Shown here: positions 35,579 through 44,430 of the stretch, piece after piece
Layout: the number at the start of each line of letters is the position of its first letter
Position numbering within the stretch: position 1 is the first letter of the stretch
The notes under the pieces: model-generated
Databases searched by the model: none
What the model saw: only the letters and a program-made list of their open reading frames with translations
What the model was told of the DNA's origin: nothing
Assembly: GCA_963726105.1 (NCBI GenBank)
Contig: CAVSBJ010000004.1
Location: 372,001-436,000, forward strand
Source: Roseiarcus sp963726105
GTDB lineage: Bacteria; Pseudomonadota; Alphaproteobacteria; Rhizobiales; Beijerinckiaceae
Length of the DNA: 64,000 bases
Reading direction: 5' to 3'
Position numbers and translations under genes: made by a program

Positions 35579-37098
35579 GTCTCGCTCGCCGGTTGGTTGT
35601 CGACCCTGAGCGTCAGGCGCAGCTCCGAAACAGTTTCCGATCCCGGGTCAAGATCGAACACCACGCGCACCGAATGCCGGTCCTTATAGGGAAAAACCAA
35701 CACAAATACGATCTTGCCAGGAGAAGCTTGGACATCCGCAGTCGCCGCCGCCGCCTTTGCCGGATCGGCGAACATGTCCCCGGCCATCTCGACCGCGAAG
35801 CGCTGGTGGTTGCCGGCCTTGCCGTGCCGCGACGACACGCAGGAGGCGAGCGGGGGCTTCGATGGCGGCGACCAGCACCAGAACTGCCGGAAGGCGATCG
35901 ACAGGTTCGTGCCGGCGTTCATGCCCAATTTCGGGCGCCACTGGGCGATCACGTTCTCATTGGCCTCCGAGTTAGCCGGGATTTCGAGGAGACGGAGGTC
36001 GCCCTCGGCCCAATCGCCGATCGGCTCAATCCACAACGAAGGCTTCAATTCCCAATGCGTCTCGTCGTCGTAGAACGCATCGAAGGAGCGGCTGCGCTGT
36101 AAAAGACCGAAGCCGCGCGGGTTCACATCGGTAAAGGCCGAGATCTGCAACGTCTCCCGATTGGAAACCGGCCGCCAGAGCCACTCGCCTTTTCCGGTCA
36201 GGATTTGCAATCCAGTCAACTCGTAGGCCGCCGCGCGCACGTCGTCGGGAAGCCGATGATCGAGTGGACTGAAAAGATAGGCCGCAGCCATAGCCCCGAG
36301 CCCAAGTCTGTCGACTGCCGTCCGTGCGATCAGCGTCATCTCGGTGTCGATGATGGTGGTGTCCGCAGGACGGATCGTAAAGCGAAAGGCGCCAGTGACG
36401 CTCGAGGAATCGAGCAAGGCCTGGACGGTGAGCGTATCCGCCGCCGCATTGGGCTTTTCGATCCAAAACTCGCGGAACAGCGGGAATTCTTCGCCCGGGT
36501 CGTCGCCGGTCCCGATCGCCAGGCCGCGTGCGGTGAGGCCGAAGGGCTGGACATGAGCTCTCGCGCGGTAAAAGGTCGCGCCTTGGAAGATCGCCACATC
36601 CTCGAAGCCTTGGTCGGAGGACTTGAGAATGCGCAAACCGGAAAACTCAAGGTCGCCGAGTGAAGCGGGGGGCTTCAACGGCCCGAAGTCGAAATCAGCG
36701 GCGTCGTAAAGCACCTTCTCCGCCATGCCGTTGTCGACAATGTTGATCCCGATCGGCGTTGTGTAAACGAAGCCACGATGCAGCGGCTCGAGGGAAAAGC
36801 CAAGCTTCTGATCGCTCCAGATCGCGGTGCCCGGCACGCGCCGGATCGCCGCGTATTGCTGGAAGGTGAGGCCTGAAAAGACGCTTGGCAGCGGCGGCGC
36901 CTCGGGCGCCTTGAATGGCTTCGAAGCCAGTTCGATCGCCTTCTTGAGCACCGTGTCGCTGGCGAAGGGCACAGGCTGGCCCTGCGGCTCGGCGACGGTC
37001 GGCGTTGAGTCCGCCGGCGCCAGCGAAGCCGCAAGCGCGCCTCCGACGGCCAGCTGTAAGAATTCGCGACGCTGCCTGTCCGTCATCGTATTCGTCAT
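35554..37098 (-). CDS. opgG: Glucans biosynthesis protein G/D (periplasmic, Tat-exported)
   Basis: About 514 residues of the MdoG family. The N-terminus has a twin-arginine signal (RQRREFLQLAVGGALAASLA). Family landmarks include FQQYAAIRRVPGTAIWSD, the central beta-sandwich and the Ig-like C-terminal domain. It shapes or branches periplasmic glucans made by OpgH, encoded next. Tat export is typical of OpgD, while enterobacterial OpgG uses Sec, so the protein may be nearer OpgD in export. ATGs at 37128 and 37086 are alternative starts. Confidence 0.9.
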   Translation of the reverse strand: MTNTMTDRQRREFLQLAVGGALAASLAPADSTPTVAEPQGQPVPFASDTVLKKAIELASKPFKAPEAPPLPSVFSGLTFQQYAAIRRVPGTAIWSDQKLGFSLEPLHRGFVYTTPIGINIVDNGMAEKVLYDAADFDFGPLKPPASLGDLEFSGLRILKSSDQGFEDVAIFQGATFYRARAHVQPFGLTARGLAIGTGDDPGEEFPLFREFWIEKPNAAADTLTVQALLDSSSVTGAFRFTIRPADTTIIDTEMTLIARTAVDRLGLGAMAAAYLFSPLDHRLPDDVRAAAYELTGLQILTGKGEWLWRPVSNRETLQISAFTDVNPRGFGLLQRSRSFDAFYDDETHWELKPSLWIEPIGDWAEGDLRLLEIPANSEANENVIAQWRPKLGMNAGTNLSIAFRQFWCWSPPSKPPLASCVSSRHGKAGNHQRFAVEMAGDMFADPAKAAAATADVQASPGKIVFVLVFPYKDRHSVRVVFDLDPGSETVSELRLTLRVDNQPASETWLYRWTA

Positions 37099-37411
37099 TC
37101 GTTCGCCGGAACTAGGCCGCGCATGCACGACCCCACACGACGTTGCTCTCAGCCAAAATGAAAATCAGCCCGTAAGAAAAACAACGCGCCGCAACCAAGC
37201 ACGTTCCGTTCCAGGCCCCTTGGTTGTATATCGTTTTTTGCGGCGCAGCGAGACGCTTTTTGTCGCAGCCATAAAATCGCGTTGATCCAGGCGGCGTTGG
37301 GCTGGAAACCGGGCTCGCCCGCGGCGATAGTGGCCCTCCGAGCGAGCTCAAGGAGATTCGGAGCGGCGGAGCCTGCCAACCAACGTCCCTCGACGGAGAG
37401 CAAACGTCCTC
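37099..37411. other. Divergent intergenic region opgG / glmU
   Basis: 313 bases without a supportable gene. It should hold the opgGH and glmU promoters. The stretch 37220-37280 is AT-richer (with a run of six T near 37231) and is the likeliest promoter zone. No clear operator or hairpin seen. Confidence 0.45.
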
Positions 37412-38758
37412 ATGAGCGCCAACGCCCGCCGCTGTCTGACCATCGTGCTCGCCGCCGGCGAGGGCGTGCGCATGCGCTCGGCCCGGCCCAAGGTCCTGCA
37501 CGAGCTCGCGGGCAGCTCGATGCTTGCGCACGTCCTCTCGGCCGTCCGTGAAGGGGCGACGGGCGACATCGCGGTCGTTGTCGGGCCGGACGCGAATGGC
37601 GTCGCCGCAGAAGCTTTGAAGGCGGCGCCGGAGGCGAGAATCGCCGTTCAGCGCGAGCGCCGGGGCACCGCCGACGCAGTTCTGGCGGCGCGCGATCGGA
37701 TTGAGCGCGGCTATGACGACATTCTCGTTCTCTACGCCGACACGCCGCTGATCGAGGCGTCGACGCTGGCGGCGATGCGGGCGAAGCTCGCTTCGAGCGC
37801 CGACGTCGTGGCGCTGGGATTCGAGGCCGCCGATCCAACCGGTTATGGCCGCCTCATCGAACGCAACGGACGCTTGATCGCCATCCGGGAGCACAAGGAT
37901 GCGAGCGCCGACGAGCGCGCCTCGCGCTTGTGCAACGCCGGTCCGATCGCCTTCAGCGGCGCCCAGGCGCTGAGCCTTCTCGATGCGGTCAAGCCGACCA
38001 ACGCCCAGAACGAATATTACCTCACCGACATCGTCGAAATCGCCAACGCTCGGGGGCTCATGGCTGAAACGCTCGTCGCGAAGGAAAACGAGGTCATGGG
38101 CGTCAACGACCGGGCGCAGCTCGCCGCCGCGGAGGCGGCGCTGCAGGAGAGCTTACGCCGTCGGGCCATGGCCGGGGGCGCGACGCTGATCGCGCCCGAA
38201 ACCGTGTTTCTGGCGTTTGACGCAAAAATTGGCCGCGACGTTCTCATCGAGCCCCATGTCGTGATCGGGCCCGGATGCAAAATCGAGGACGGCGCGGTGA
38301 TCCGGGCCTTCTCGCATCTCGAGGGGGCGCGGGTCGCGGGCGGCGCGATTGTCGGACCGTTCGCCCGGCTAAGGCCCGGAGCGGACATTGCGGTCAACGC
38401 CAGAATCGGCAATTTCGTCGAGATCAAGCAGTCGACGATCGAGGAGGGCGCCAAGGTCAACCATCTGACTTATATCGGCGATGCGCGCGTCGGCGCCAAA
38501 GCGAACATCGGCGCCGGAACCATCACCTGCAATTACGACGGCTTTGATAAACACCGGACGGACATCGGCGCTGGCGCCTTCATTGGCTCGAACTCGGCCC
38601 TGGTCGCGCCAGTGACGATCGGCGACGGCGCCTATATCGGCTCGGGCTCGGTCATCACGAAGCCGGTCGAGGCCGATGCGCTTGCCGTCGCGCGCGGCCG
38701 TCAGGCGGTCATTCCCGGCTGGGGGAAGGCGTTCCGGGAGCGGCACAAGAAAGGGTAG
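37412..38758 (+). CDS. glmU: Bifunctional UDP-GlcNAc pyrophosphorylase / GlcN-1-P acetyltransferase
   Basis: 448 residues. The N-terminal uridyltransferase domain opens TIVLAAGEGVRMRSARPKVLHE (shown from its G-rich loop), with YADTPLIEAS and NAGPIAFSG. The C-terminal left-handed beta-helix acetyltransferase has FVEIKQSTIEEGAKVNHLTY and GAGTITCNYDGFDKH. It makes UDP-N-acetylglucosamine for peptidoglycan and lipid A, which ties it to the lpx block downstream. glmS is not adjacent. Confidence 0.96.
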   Translation: MSANARRCLTIVLAAGEGVRMRSARPKVLHELAGSSMLAHVLSAVREGATGDIAVVVGPDANGVAAEALKAAPEARIAVQRERRGTADAVLAARDRIERGYDDILVLYADTPLIEASTLAAMRAKLASSADVVALGFEAADPTGYGRLIERNGRLIAIREHKDASADERASRLCNAGPIAFSGAQALSLLDAVKPTNAQNEYYLTDIVEIANARGLMAETLVAKENEVMGVNDRAQLAAAEAALQESLRRRAMAGGATLIAPETVFLAFDAKIGRDVLIEPHVVIGPGCKIEDGAVIRAFSHLEGARVAGGAIVGPFARLRPGADIAVNARIGNFVEIKQSTIEEGAKVNHLTYIGDARVGAKANIGAGTITCNYDGFDKHRTDIGAGAFIGSNSALVAPVTIGDGAYIGSGSVITKPVEADALAVARGRQAVIPGWGKAFRERHKKG

Positions 38759-38799
38759 CGCGCTTTAAAAGCGGCGCTTGGTTGTTTTGGATCACCTTT

Positions 38800-38819
38800 T
38801 CGTCAACTGATGTTGACGA
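38800..38819. promoter_or_regulatory. Inverted repeat upstream of the glycine-rich gene
   Basis: TCGTCAAC-TGAT-GTTGACGA gives 8-bp arms around a 4-bp centre. A TATAAT box follows at 38845-38850, about 60 bases before the start of the glycine-rich gene. Operator-like position; the binding protein is unknown. Confidence 0.4.
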
Positions 38820-38912
38820 TCGGATAAGAGCGTCCAACTGAAGGTATAATTGCTTTTTATTGATTTTGCTGGCGCCATTGGCCGCCGTATCTTCCTTTCC
38901 TGGACAATGGTC

Positions 38913-39743
38913 ATGTCTCGCTGGACTTTGCGCGTTCTTGCACCTTTGGCGCTCTTGGCGCCTTTAGCCGGTAGCGCCGAGGCGGGCGTCGGCGGCATGG
39001 GAGGCGCTGCTGCGTCCTCGGTCGGACGTTTATCACTCGTGCAAAAAGTCCAGTACGGCGGCGATTGCTGGTACGACAATGGCTCGAACGGTCCCGGCTA
39101 CTATCCGTGCGGCAATGAGTGGAGCAACGGTTTTGGCGCCGCCGCCCCTATCGTGGGCCCGGCGATTCGGCGCCATCATCACCACGGCGTCATCGTTGCG
39201 CATCCCCAGGCGCAAAACCCCATGTATCCCGGTGCGCCGTCCCGCGGCCTGGGCGCTGGCGTCCCGTCCCCCGGTCTGCGTGGTGGTGTGGGCGCTCCGG
39301 CCTTCGGCGGTGGTCCACGGTTTCGTCAATTTGGAGCGGGTGGCGTTCACACCTCGCCCGGTCTCCACGCCGGAGCCGCGACCGTCTCCTCCGGGTTTGC
39401 CGGCGGCGGAATCTACAGCCGGCTTGGCGGCGGCAATTTTCATCAATTTCATGGCGCCGGCCTCGGAGTTCCCCACATCGGCGCGCCAGCGTCGCCAGGT
39501 TTTAGTGGGGGCGGCGGTTTGCATGGGCTTGGCGGGGCCACAGGAGTCCACATCGGCGCGCCTGCCTCCCCAAGTTTTGCGGGCGTCGCGGGTTTCCATG
39601 CCGGCGGCGCGGTGGGAGCGCCTCACATCGGCGCGCCAGCCTCGCCAGGTTTTGCTGGCGGTGGGTCTCATGGCGTTGGAGGGGGCGGGGCTTTCCAGGG
39701 CGGCGGCGCGGGGTTCGGACAAGGCGGCATCGGACATCGCTAA
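38913..39743 (+). CDS. Secreted glycine-rich repeat protein
   Basis: 276 residues. A signal peptide (LRVLAPLALLAPLAGSAEAG) is followed by a short domain with a possible disulfide (GGDCWYDNGSNGPGYYPCGN). A His cluster, RRHHHHGVIVAHP, comes next, and then about 170 residues rich in Gly, Ala, Pro and His. Within it, the motif HIGAPASPGF recurs every 25 residues. Secreted or surface-located, possibly metal-binding or adhesive; no family recognised. A second ATG two codons earlier is possible, but GGACA spacing favours 38913. Confidence 0.7.
   Translation: MSRWTLRVLAPLALLAPLAGSAEAGVGGMGGAAASSVGRLSLVQKVQYGGDCWYDNGSNGPGYYPCGNEWSNGFGAAAPIVGPAIRRHHHHGVIVAHPQAQNPMYPGAPSRGLGAGVPSPGLRGGVGAPAFGGGPRFRQFGAGGVHTSPGLHAGAATVSSGFAGGGIYSRLGGGNFHQFHGAGLGVPHIGAPASPGFSGGGGLHGLGGATGVHIGAPASPSFAGVAGFHAGGAVGAPHIGAPASPGFAGGGSHGVGGGGAFQGGGAGFGQGGIGHR
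39474..39670 (+). repeat. 75-bp tandem repeat inside the glycine-rich gene
   Basis: The block CACATCGGCGCGCC begins at 39474, 39549 and 39624, exactly 75 bases apart, each followed by a variant of CCAGGTTTT. Each unit encodes 25 residues around HIGAPASP. The periodicity keeps the reading frame, so copy number can change without frameshift. Confidence 0.85.
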
Positions 39744-39775
39744 GCGCGGGGTGATATCCGTCTTAGGGTGCTGTC

Positions 39776-41374
39776 CTAGATCGTCGTTAGACCTAGAAAG
39801 ACTTTCGACGCCGCCCACACGCCTTTCGGATCGTACTGGCCCTGATAGACGGGCGGCGGGGGCGGGCCCCGCTTCGTCAGGCGATGAACCGCTTCCCAGG
39901 CCGTGCGCGCGGAATATTCAAACGTGAATGCGATGTCCCGCTCAAGTTCGACGTACTGGCCGAGAAGTCCGAGATTGGTTACGCCCTCCGGAACCACGGG
40001 CGGTCTGTCTCCGCTTTTGCGCGGCAGCCAGATGTTGTTCACGTAGGGCATGTTGCAGGGAATGCAGATCGAGTTTTTCACGATCGCCGCCGCCGTCTTC
40101 TCGAAGCGAAGATGCTGCAGCAATTCCGTCAGGATCTCATCGCCGCTGCATTGATACATGGGTTTCTTGACCCAGGCGCCTTCACGCTCGGGAAAGAGCC
40201 CATAACCCCACCAGACCGATGTCCCCGGCGGCTGGTTGAGGATTTCCGGCTGCTCGAAGATCGACAGCGAGATCACCCAGGGCGAGTGCTTCAGAGTGAG
40301 AAGGCCGCCGCTTCCCGGACCGCTATGGGTGAGGTTGGTGATCTCATCGAGAAACTCCCTGCCGGTGGTGGTGACCGTGAAGGTCACCCAACGCAAATCG
40401 GCGATCCGGTCGTCGCCGAAGAACGCGCCGGGATTGCCGAAACCTTTGTGCGTCTCGGCCAATTTCTTCCACAGCGCCCATGATCGCCCGGGATTGGGGG
40501 GCGGAGGAGGCGCCTTGCCCCTTGTTCCCGCCGACATGTCGGCAGCCTGCGAGCCGGTGGTCACGAGCACGATATCGTCGGGGGCGACCACGACCGAGAC
40601 CGGAGCTTTGTTTTCCGGCGCGGCCGAGGCTAGAGCCTGATAGTCGAGCCGGTTGGCGGTCAGCCGGTCAGACGACTCGACGAAGCCAATGTCTTGCACG
40701 ACCGCGCCCTTCACGAATTTCACCTGCTTATCTTCGAGCCAGGCGACCAGAGGCTTGACGAAGGCTTCGTGCTGGTTGAATTGCGAACGGAAAACACGCG
40801 CCATGGTCGAGAGATCGGGAAACAAATAGACAAAGCGGTTCAGGTAACGGCGGAACTCGATGATGCTGTGCTGTGGCAGCGAACCCATCAGCGTCGACCA
40901 CAGCAGCCAAAACTCCGTCTCGAAGAATCTTTGCGAGAAGACGTCCCTGATGAGCTTACCGTCCAAAGACGTTTCGGGCGTGAAGGAGAGCTTTGCAAGG
41001 GCGAGCCCGTCGGCAAGGCTCAAGCCATAACGCGGCCCATGCACGGGGCGGAGATCGCGGTCGAGGATGTGCGTTCGGTCGACAAACGGGTGCTCATTAT
41101 TGAAAGTGAGGAATTGGTCGGCAACATTGATGTTGGGGTAGCCCAGGGTGGGGATCGTCCCGAACAGATCCAGAGCGCAGCGGAACTCCTTGTCGAATAT
41201 GGAGCCGGGCAGATTGTAGCCGTGCTCCGCGTCGCCATCCAGAAAGAACCCGCCGCCAAGCTTGTCCTCCGCCTCGTAGATCGTGATGTCCGGCCCGGCG
41301 ACGTTGGCGTTCCGGATGAGCAACGCCGCCGCGGCCAGTCCGGCAAACCCGCCGCCAACAATATGCGCCTTCAT
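39776..41374 (-). CDS. ohyA: Oleate hydratase (myosin cross-reactive antigen family)
   Basis: 532 residues. The FAD site is KAHIVGGGFAGLAAAALLIR, then YEAEDKLGGGFFLDGD. Family blocks include FLTFNNEHPFVDRTHILD, WLLWSTLMGSLPQHSIIEF and GLLGQYVELERDIAFTFEYS. Such enzymes add water to the cis-9 double bond of fatty acids to give 10-hydroxy fatty acids. GGGAGGGG stands before the ATG at 41374; the open frame up to 41476 is not family-like. It converges on the glycine-rich gene. Confidence 0.92.
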   Translation of the reverse strand: MKAHIVGGGFAGLAAAALLIRNANVAGPDITIYEAEDKLGGGFFLDGDAEHGYNLPGSIFDKEFRCALDLFGTIPTLGYPNINVADQFLTFNNEHPFVDRTHILDRDLRPVHGPRYGLSLADGLALAKLSFTPETSLDGKLIRDVFSQRFFETEFWLLWSTLMGSLPQHSIIEFRRYLNRFVYLFPDLSTMARVFRSQFNQHEAFVKPLVAWLEDKQVKFVKGAVVQDIGFVESSDRLTANRLDYQALASAAPENKAPVSVVVAPDDIVLVTTGSQAADMSAGTRGKAPPPPPNPGRSWALWKKLAETHKGFGNPGAFFGDDRIADLRWVTFTVTTTGREFLDEITNLTHSGPGSGGLLTLKHSPWVISLSIFEQPEILNQPPGTSVWWGYGLFPEREGAWVKKPMYQCSGDEILTELLQHLRFEKTAAAIVKNSICIPCNMPYVNNIWLPRKSGDRPPVVPEGVTNLGLLGQYVELERDIAFTFEYSARTAWEAVHRLTKRGPPPPPVYQGQYDPKGVWAASKVFLGLTTI

Positions 41375-41615
41375 CCGCCCCTCCCGTCCGCAGCGCGAAC
41401 TCCGCGCCTGCCGCCCCCGTTGCGCAAAGACGAACCTATACGCGGTTCGCGCCCCAGGAGCAGTGATCGCGATCACACAACATCCGGGTTGCGGGGATAA
41501 AGGCGTTCAGGCGAACCCAGGATTTTTGAGGCTGCAAACGTTCGCGGCACAATGGGGGTTTCTACCTATCGCGCTTCAGCTCCCCGTGCTCGCAGCAGTG
41601 CGCCGTGGCCTCGCT

Positions 41616-42488
41616 TTACGTGGGATCGAGCAGAGCAAACACGCTGACGAGGGCGATGACGACACAGCCGAGCGCGATCTCCGCGAGGCTCGTGGCGCGC
41701 AGTGTGGCGAGCGCATTGGCGCTCGCCTTGAGCCGCGGAGCGAGAACAAAGCGATTGAAGAGCGCGAGCGAAATCATCATCGCGACGATGACGAGCTTCG
41801 CGGCCAGAAGCGCGCGGTAGGGTGTCGTTGGCGGGAGCGGGGGTTGATGAGACGTCAGTGCGATGTTGACGACGCCGGTGAGAACAATCGCCGCGACGAT
41901 GAACTGGCCCCAGAAGGAAAAGCCGGCCATCGCCCGCACCGCGTCTCTGCGCAGATCGTCGCGCTCATAAGCCCGCAGGCACATCGCGAACGGAATGAGG
42001 CCGCCGATCCACGCCCCCGCGGCCATGAGATGCACCGCGTGGTTCGTGCGATGCAGGGCGCCCTCGGCGCCCGTCTGCATCGCGGCATGGCCGACGAGGC
42101 CGAGGCTCGCCAGCAGCGCCGCCGACACGAACGAGGTCGCCGTCCACCGGGCGGGCGGCCCCAAGGCGACGAGAGCGACCAGCGCCGCCGCGAGAACAAG
42201 ATGAGCCGCCCACGCATGGCCGAAGGTGGTGTCTGTGAGCACCGAGCCGACCGCGGCCGGATCGATCGCGGCGCTCCAGTCGTCGGCCATCGAGGCGGAT
42301 TCGAGCATAAGCCACGCAATTGCGGTGACGAGGACGACGAGGCTGGCGATGAGCGCGAGGCGGCGTACGGCCGGCGACAGCGCAAGCCTCAGCCCTTCCG
42401 GCGCATAGGCCCAGAGATAGGCGCTCGCGCCGAATACCAGCATCGCCGCCAGGAAATGGGCGAAGCGGCAGAGCGCGAGCGCGGTCAC
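41616..42488 (-). CDS. copD: Copper homeostasis inner-membrane protein CopD
   Basis: 290 residues, about eight membrane helices. CopD/PcoD features: MTALALCRFAHFLAAMLVFGAS at the start (RxxHF), ALHRTNHAVHLMAAGAWIGGL with several membrane His (shown partly) and NRFVLAPRL near the end. It is thought to carry copper across the inner membrane together with CopC. Last gene of the copper cluster; 34 bases separate it from the PCuAC gene. Confidence 0.92.
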   Translation of the reverse strand: MTALALCRFAHFLAAMLVFGASAYLWAYAPEGLRLALSPAVRRLALIASLVVLVTAIAWLMLESASMADDWSAAIDPAAVGSVLTDTTFGHAWAAHLVLAAALVALVALGPPARWTATSFVSAALLASLGLVGHAAMQTGAEGALHRTNHAVHLMAAGAWIGGLIPFAMCLRAYERDDLRRDAVRAMAGFSFWGQFIVAAIVLTGVVNIALTSHQPPLPPTTPYRALLAAKLVIVAMMISLALFNRFVLAPRLKASANALATLRATSLAEIALGCVVIALVSVFALLDPT

Positions 42489-42522
42489 GGACGCCGCGAC
42501 CCGCTCGCGGCCGGACGCAGCT

Positions 42523-43014
42523 TCACATCTTCATGCCCTTCATGGCGCCTCCGCTGCCGCCGGGTCCCGACGCGCCGATCCCCGTCACGCTGAACTCGAC
42601 TTCGATCGCGCCGCCATGTTCGAAATTGAGCGTCGCTTTGACGCTCTCGCCTTTCGTCAAAGGGTGGGTCAGATGCGTGAACATCAGGTGGTAGCCGCCG
42701 GGCGAGAGGGCGACCGAACCGTGGGCTGGAATGTTCAGTCCGTCCTTGAGTTGGCGCATCTGCGAGACGCCGTTTTCCGACGACATCTGATGGATTTCGA
42801 CGGTTGCGAAGTCCGCTGTGCCTCCGGTCAGCCGGTCGGGCGCCGCGCCCTTGTTTTGGATCGTCAAATAGCCGCTGCCCACCTCGGCGCCTTTCGGCGT
42901 CGCGCGCGCCCACGGCTTTTCAACCACGATGTCGCCGCCCTTGAACCCCTGCGCGAGAGCTGGCGCGGCGCCGAGGGCGAGAGCCAACGCCAAGGTAAAA
43001 AGAGGATGTCTCAT
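42523..43014 (-). CDS. PCu(A)C periplasmic copper chaperone
   Basis: 163 residues with a signal peptide ending PALAQG. The copper site motif is present: IHQMSSENGVSQMRQL then HLMFTHL, matching the H-x-M ... M ... H-x-M arrangement of PCuAC. The C-terminus adds Met residues (MKGMKM) and may hold extra Cu(I). These chaperones load CuA of cytochrome oxidase or receive copper from importers. Lies between copC and copD. Confidence 0.92.
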   Translation of the reverse strand: MRHPLFTLALALALGAAPALAQGFKGGDIVVEKPWARATPKGAEVGSGYLTIQNKGAAPDRLTGGTADFATVEIHQMSSENGVSQMRQLKDGLNIPAHGSVALSPGGYHLMFTHLTHPLTKGESVKATLNFEHGGAIEVEFSVTGIGASGPGGSGGAMKGMKM

Positions 43015-43050
43015 TGTCTGGCCTTTCTTGCCTCCGGCCGTCGCGGCCGG

Positions 43051-43413
43051 TCATGGCTTTACGGTGAATTCAAACGTTCCCTGGGTGTGGTGCGTGTCGA
43101 CCGAAACGGCCTGCCAGCGCACTTTATAAGCGCCGGCGGGCAGGGGCTTCGCGATCGGCACGATCAACACGGCCTGGTTGTCCGTTGCCGTCTTCGGCGC
43201 CCCGAGAGGCACGGGGCCGCCCGGGCCGGTCACCGAAATCTTCGAGAATTTCGGCTCGACGCCTTCGCTGAACTCGAGCCGGATTTCACTTGCCGAAGCG
43301 ACCGTGCCGCCGACGGCCGGCGTCGCTTTCTCAAGCTGGGCGTGGGCGAAAGCCTGGCTCGCGAAGAGGGCGAAGGCAAGCGAAGTCGCGATTTTGAGGA
43401 TGTTCGTGCGCAT
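43051..43413 (-). CDS. copC: Periplasmic copper-binding protein CopC
   Basis: 120 residues with signal peptide ending SQAFAHA, so the mature N-terminal His (HAQLEKATPA) is available as the Cu(II) brace ligand. The second His motif is SVDTHHTQGTF. It is the standard partner of CopD, encoded two genes downstream. It follows the barrel-like protein gene after 18 bases, clearly the same transcript. Confidence 0.94.
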   Translation of the reverse strand: MRTNILKIATSLAFALFASQAFAHAQLEKATPAVGGTVASASEIRLEFSEGVEPKFSKISVTGPGGPVPLGAPKTATDNQAVLIVPIAKPLPAGAYKVRWQAVSVDTHHTQGTFEFTVKP

Positions 43414-43430
43414 GGGTCATACTCCTTGGG

Positions 43431-44363
43431 TTAAATTCCTGGCGCTATGCCAAGTCCGTGCGGGAAGATCGGTTCGTCGATTCGGTTGGGGATGTCGTCG
43501 AGATAGAAATCAAGAGAGCCGATCACGCCGACGCCGTGACCGGTTGCGCCCGTCATCGGGACCATGGCCTCGAGGGCGATCTGCCATTTGTCAGCTTCGT
43601 AGATGACGCCGGGTTGGAAATATCCGGTCGTCAATGCCCCGGCGGCGGCGCCATTGTGGATCGGGGTCTGGAAAGCAAACTCGGCGATTGGGACGAGATG
43701 CTTGAGGAAGTCGTTGTTGATCTCAGCCAATTGCGTGTTGAAGTATGGCAGGCTGTATTGGAGGGTGAACCCCCAGTTGAACGTGGACACATTGGGATTG
43801 CCGTCCGTCCAATCCTGACCCGGGGTGGTCGTGCTGAATTCGGCGGTGACGGCGAACGGGCGCAGGTACTTTAGGGATTCCGGCAACGTTCCAAAGCCGA
43901 GACCTGCGGCCACCAGTGGTGAGTAAGTGTTTTGCCCGCCGGAGCCCGCTTGGGTTCCCGTGCCGGTTCCGGCCCACCCGATGTCGAAGCCGACCTTGAA
44001 CATGAACTCCGCGTCTGGGAGGCATAACGCCTGCCATTGCAGCTCCGTGTCGAGCCCGTTCCAGCCGTAGCCGCCGGGGTGCTCCCATGTCGATCCGGAG
44101 CCAATGACTACGCTCATGCCCGGGGTGATCGTCTTGGTCCAGCTGAAGCCGGCGTCCCACTCGTGGGCGCCGTCTGAATTGAACGGAACGTAACTCACGG
44201 CCGGCAGCGTGAGCTCGTCCAGAACGCCTGGATCGTCGATGGCGAGCGTGGCCGGGAAGATGCGGGCGCCACAGACCGCATGGGCGTGCGCTGCGAAGGT
44301 TCCCAGCGCGACGAACGCGCCGGCAAGCGCGCCCGCGGCAAGGCGGATACGGAGAAGAGACAT
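43431..44363 (-). CDS. Predicted outer-membrane beta-barrel protein in the copper cluster
   Basis: 310 residues: a signal peptide (AAGALAGAFVALGTFAAHAHA) and an all-beta, aromatic-rich body with alternating strands, for example WNGLDTELQWQALCLP, TFNWGFTLQYSLPYFNTQ and WQIALEAMVPMTGA. This is typical of barrel or transporter-like outer-membrane proteins. Given its place between a DUF2946 gene and copC, copper passage across the outer membrane is a fair guess, not shown. The frame continues far upstream, but the ATG at 44363 gives the signal peptide. Confidence 0.72.
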   Translation of the reverse strand: MSLLRIRLAAGALAGAFVALGTFAAHAHAVCGARIFPATLAIDDPGVLDELTLPAVSYVPFNSDGAHEWDAGFSWTKTITPGMSVVIGSGSTWEHPGGYGWNGLDTELQWQALCLPDAEFMFKVGFDIGWAGTGTGTQAGSGGQNTYSPLVAAGLGFGTLPESLKYLRPFAVTAEFSTTTPGQDWTDGNPNVSTFNWGFTLQYSLPYFNTQLAEINNDFLKHLVPIAEFAFQTPIHNGAAAGALTTGYFQPGVIYEADKWQIALEAMVPMTGATGHGVGVIGSLDFYLDDIPNRIDEPIFPHGLGIAPGI

Positions 44364-44430
44364 GAAAGGAAGACCTCGAGTCTGAAGGAATGCGACGCGG
44401 CGCCAAAGGGCGCGCGTGGCTGAATGACCG

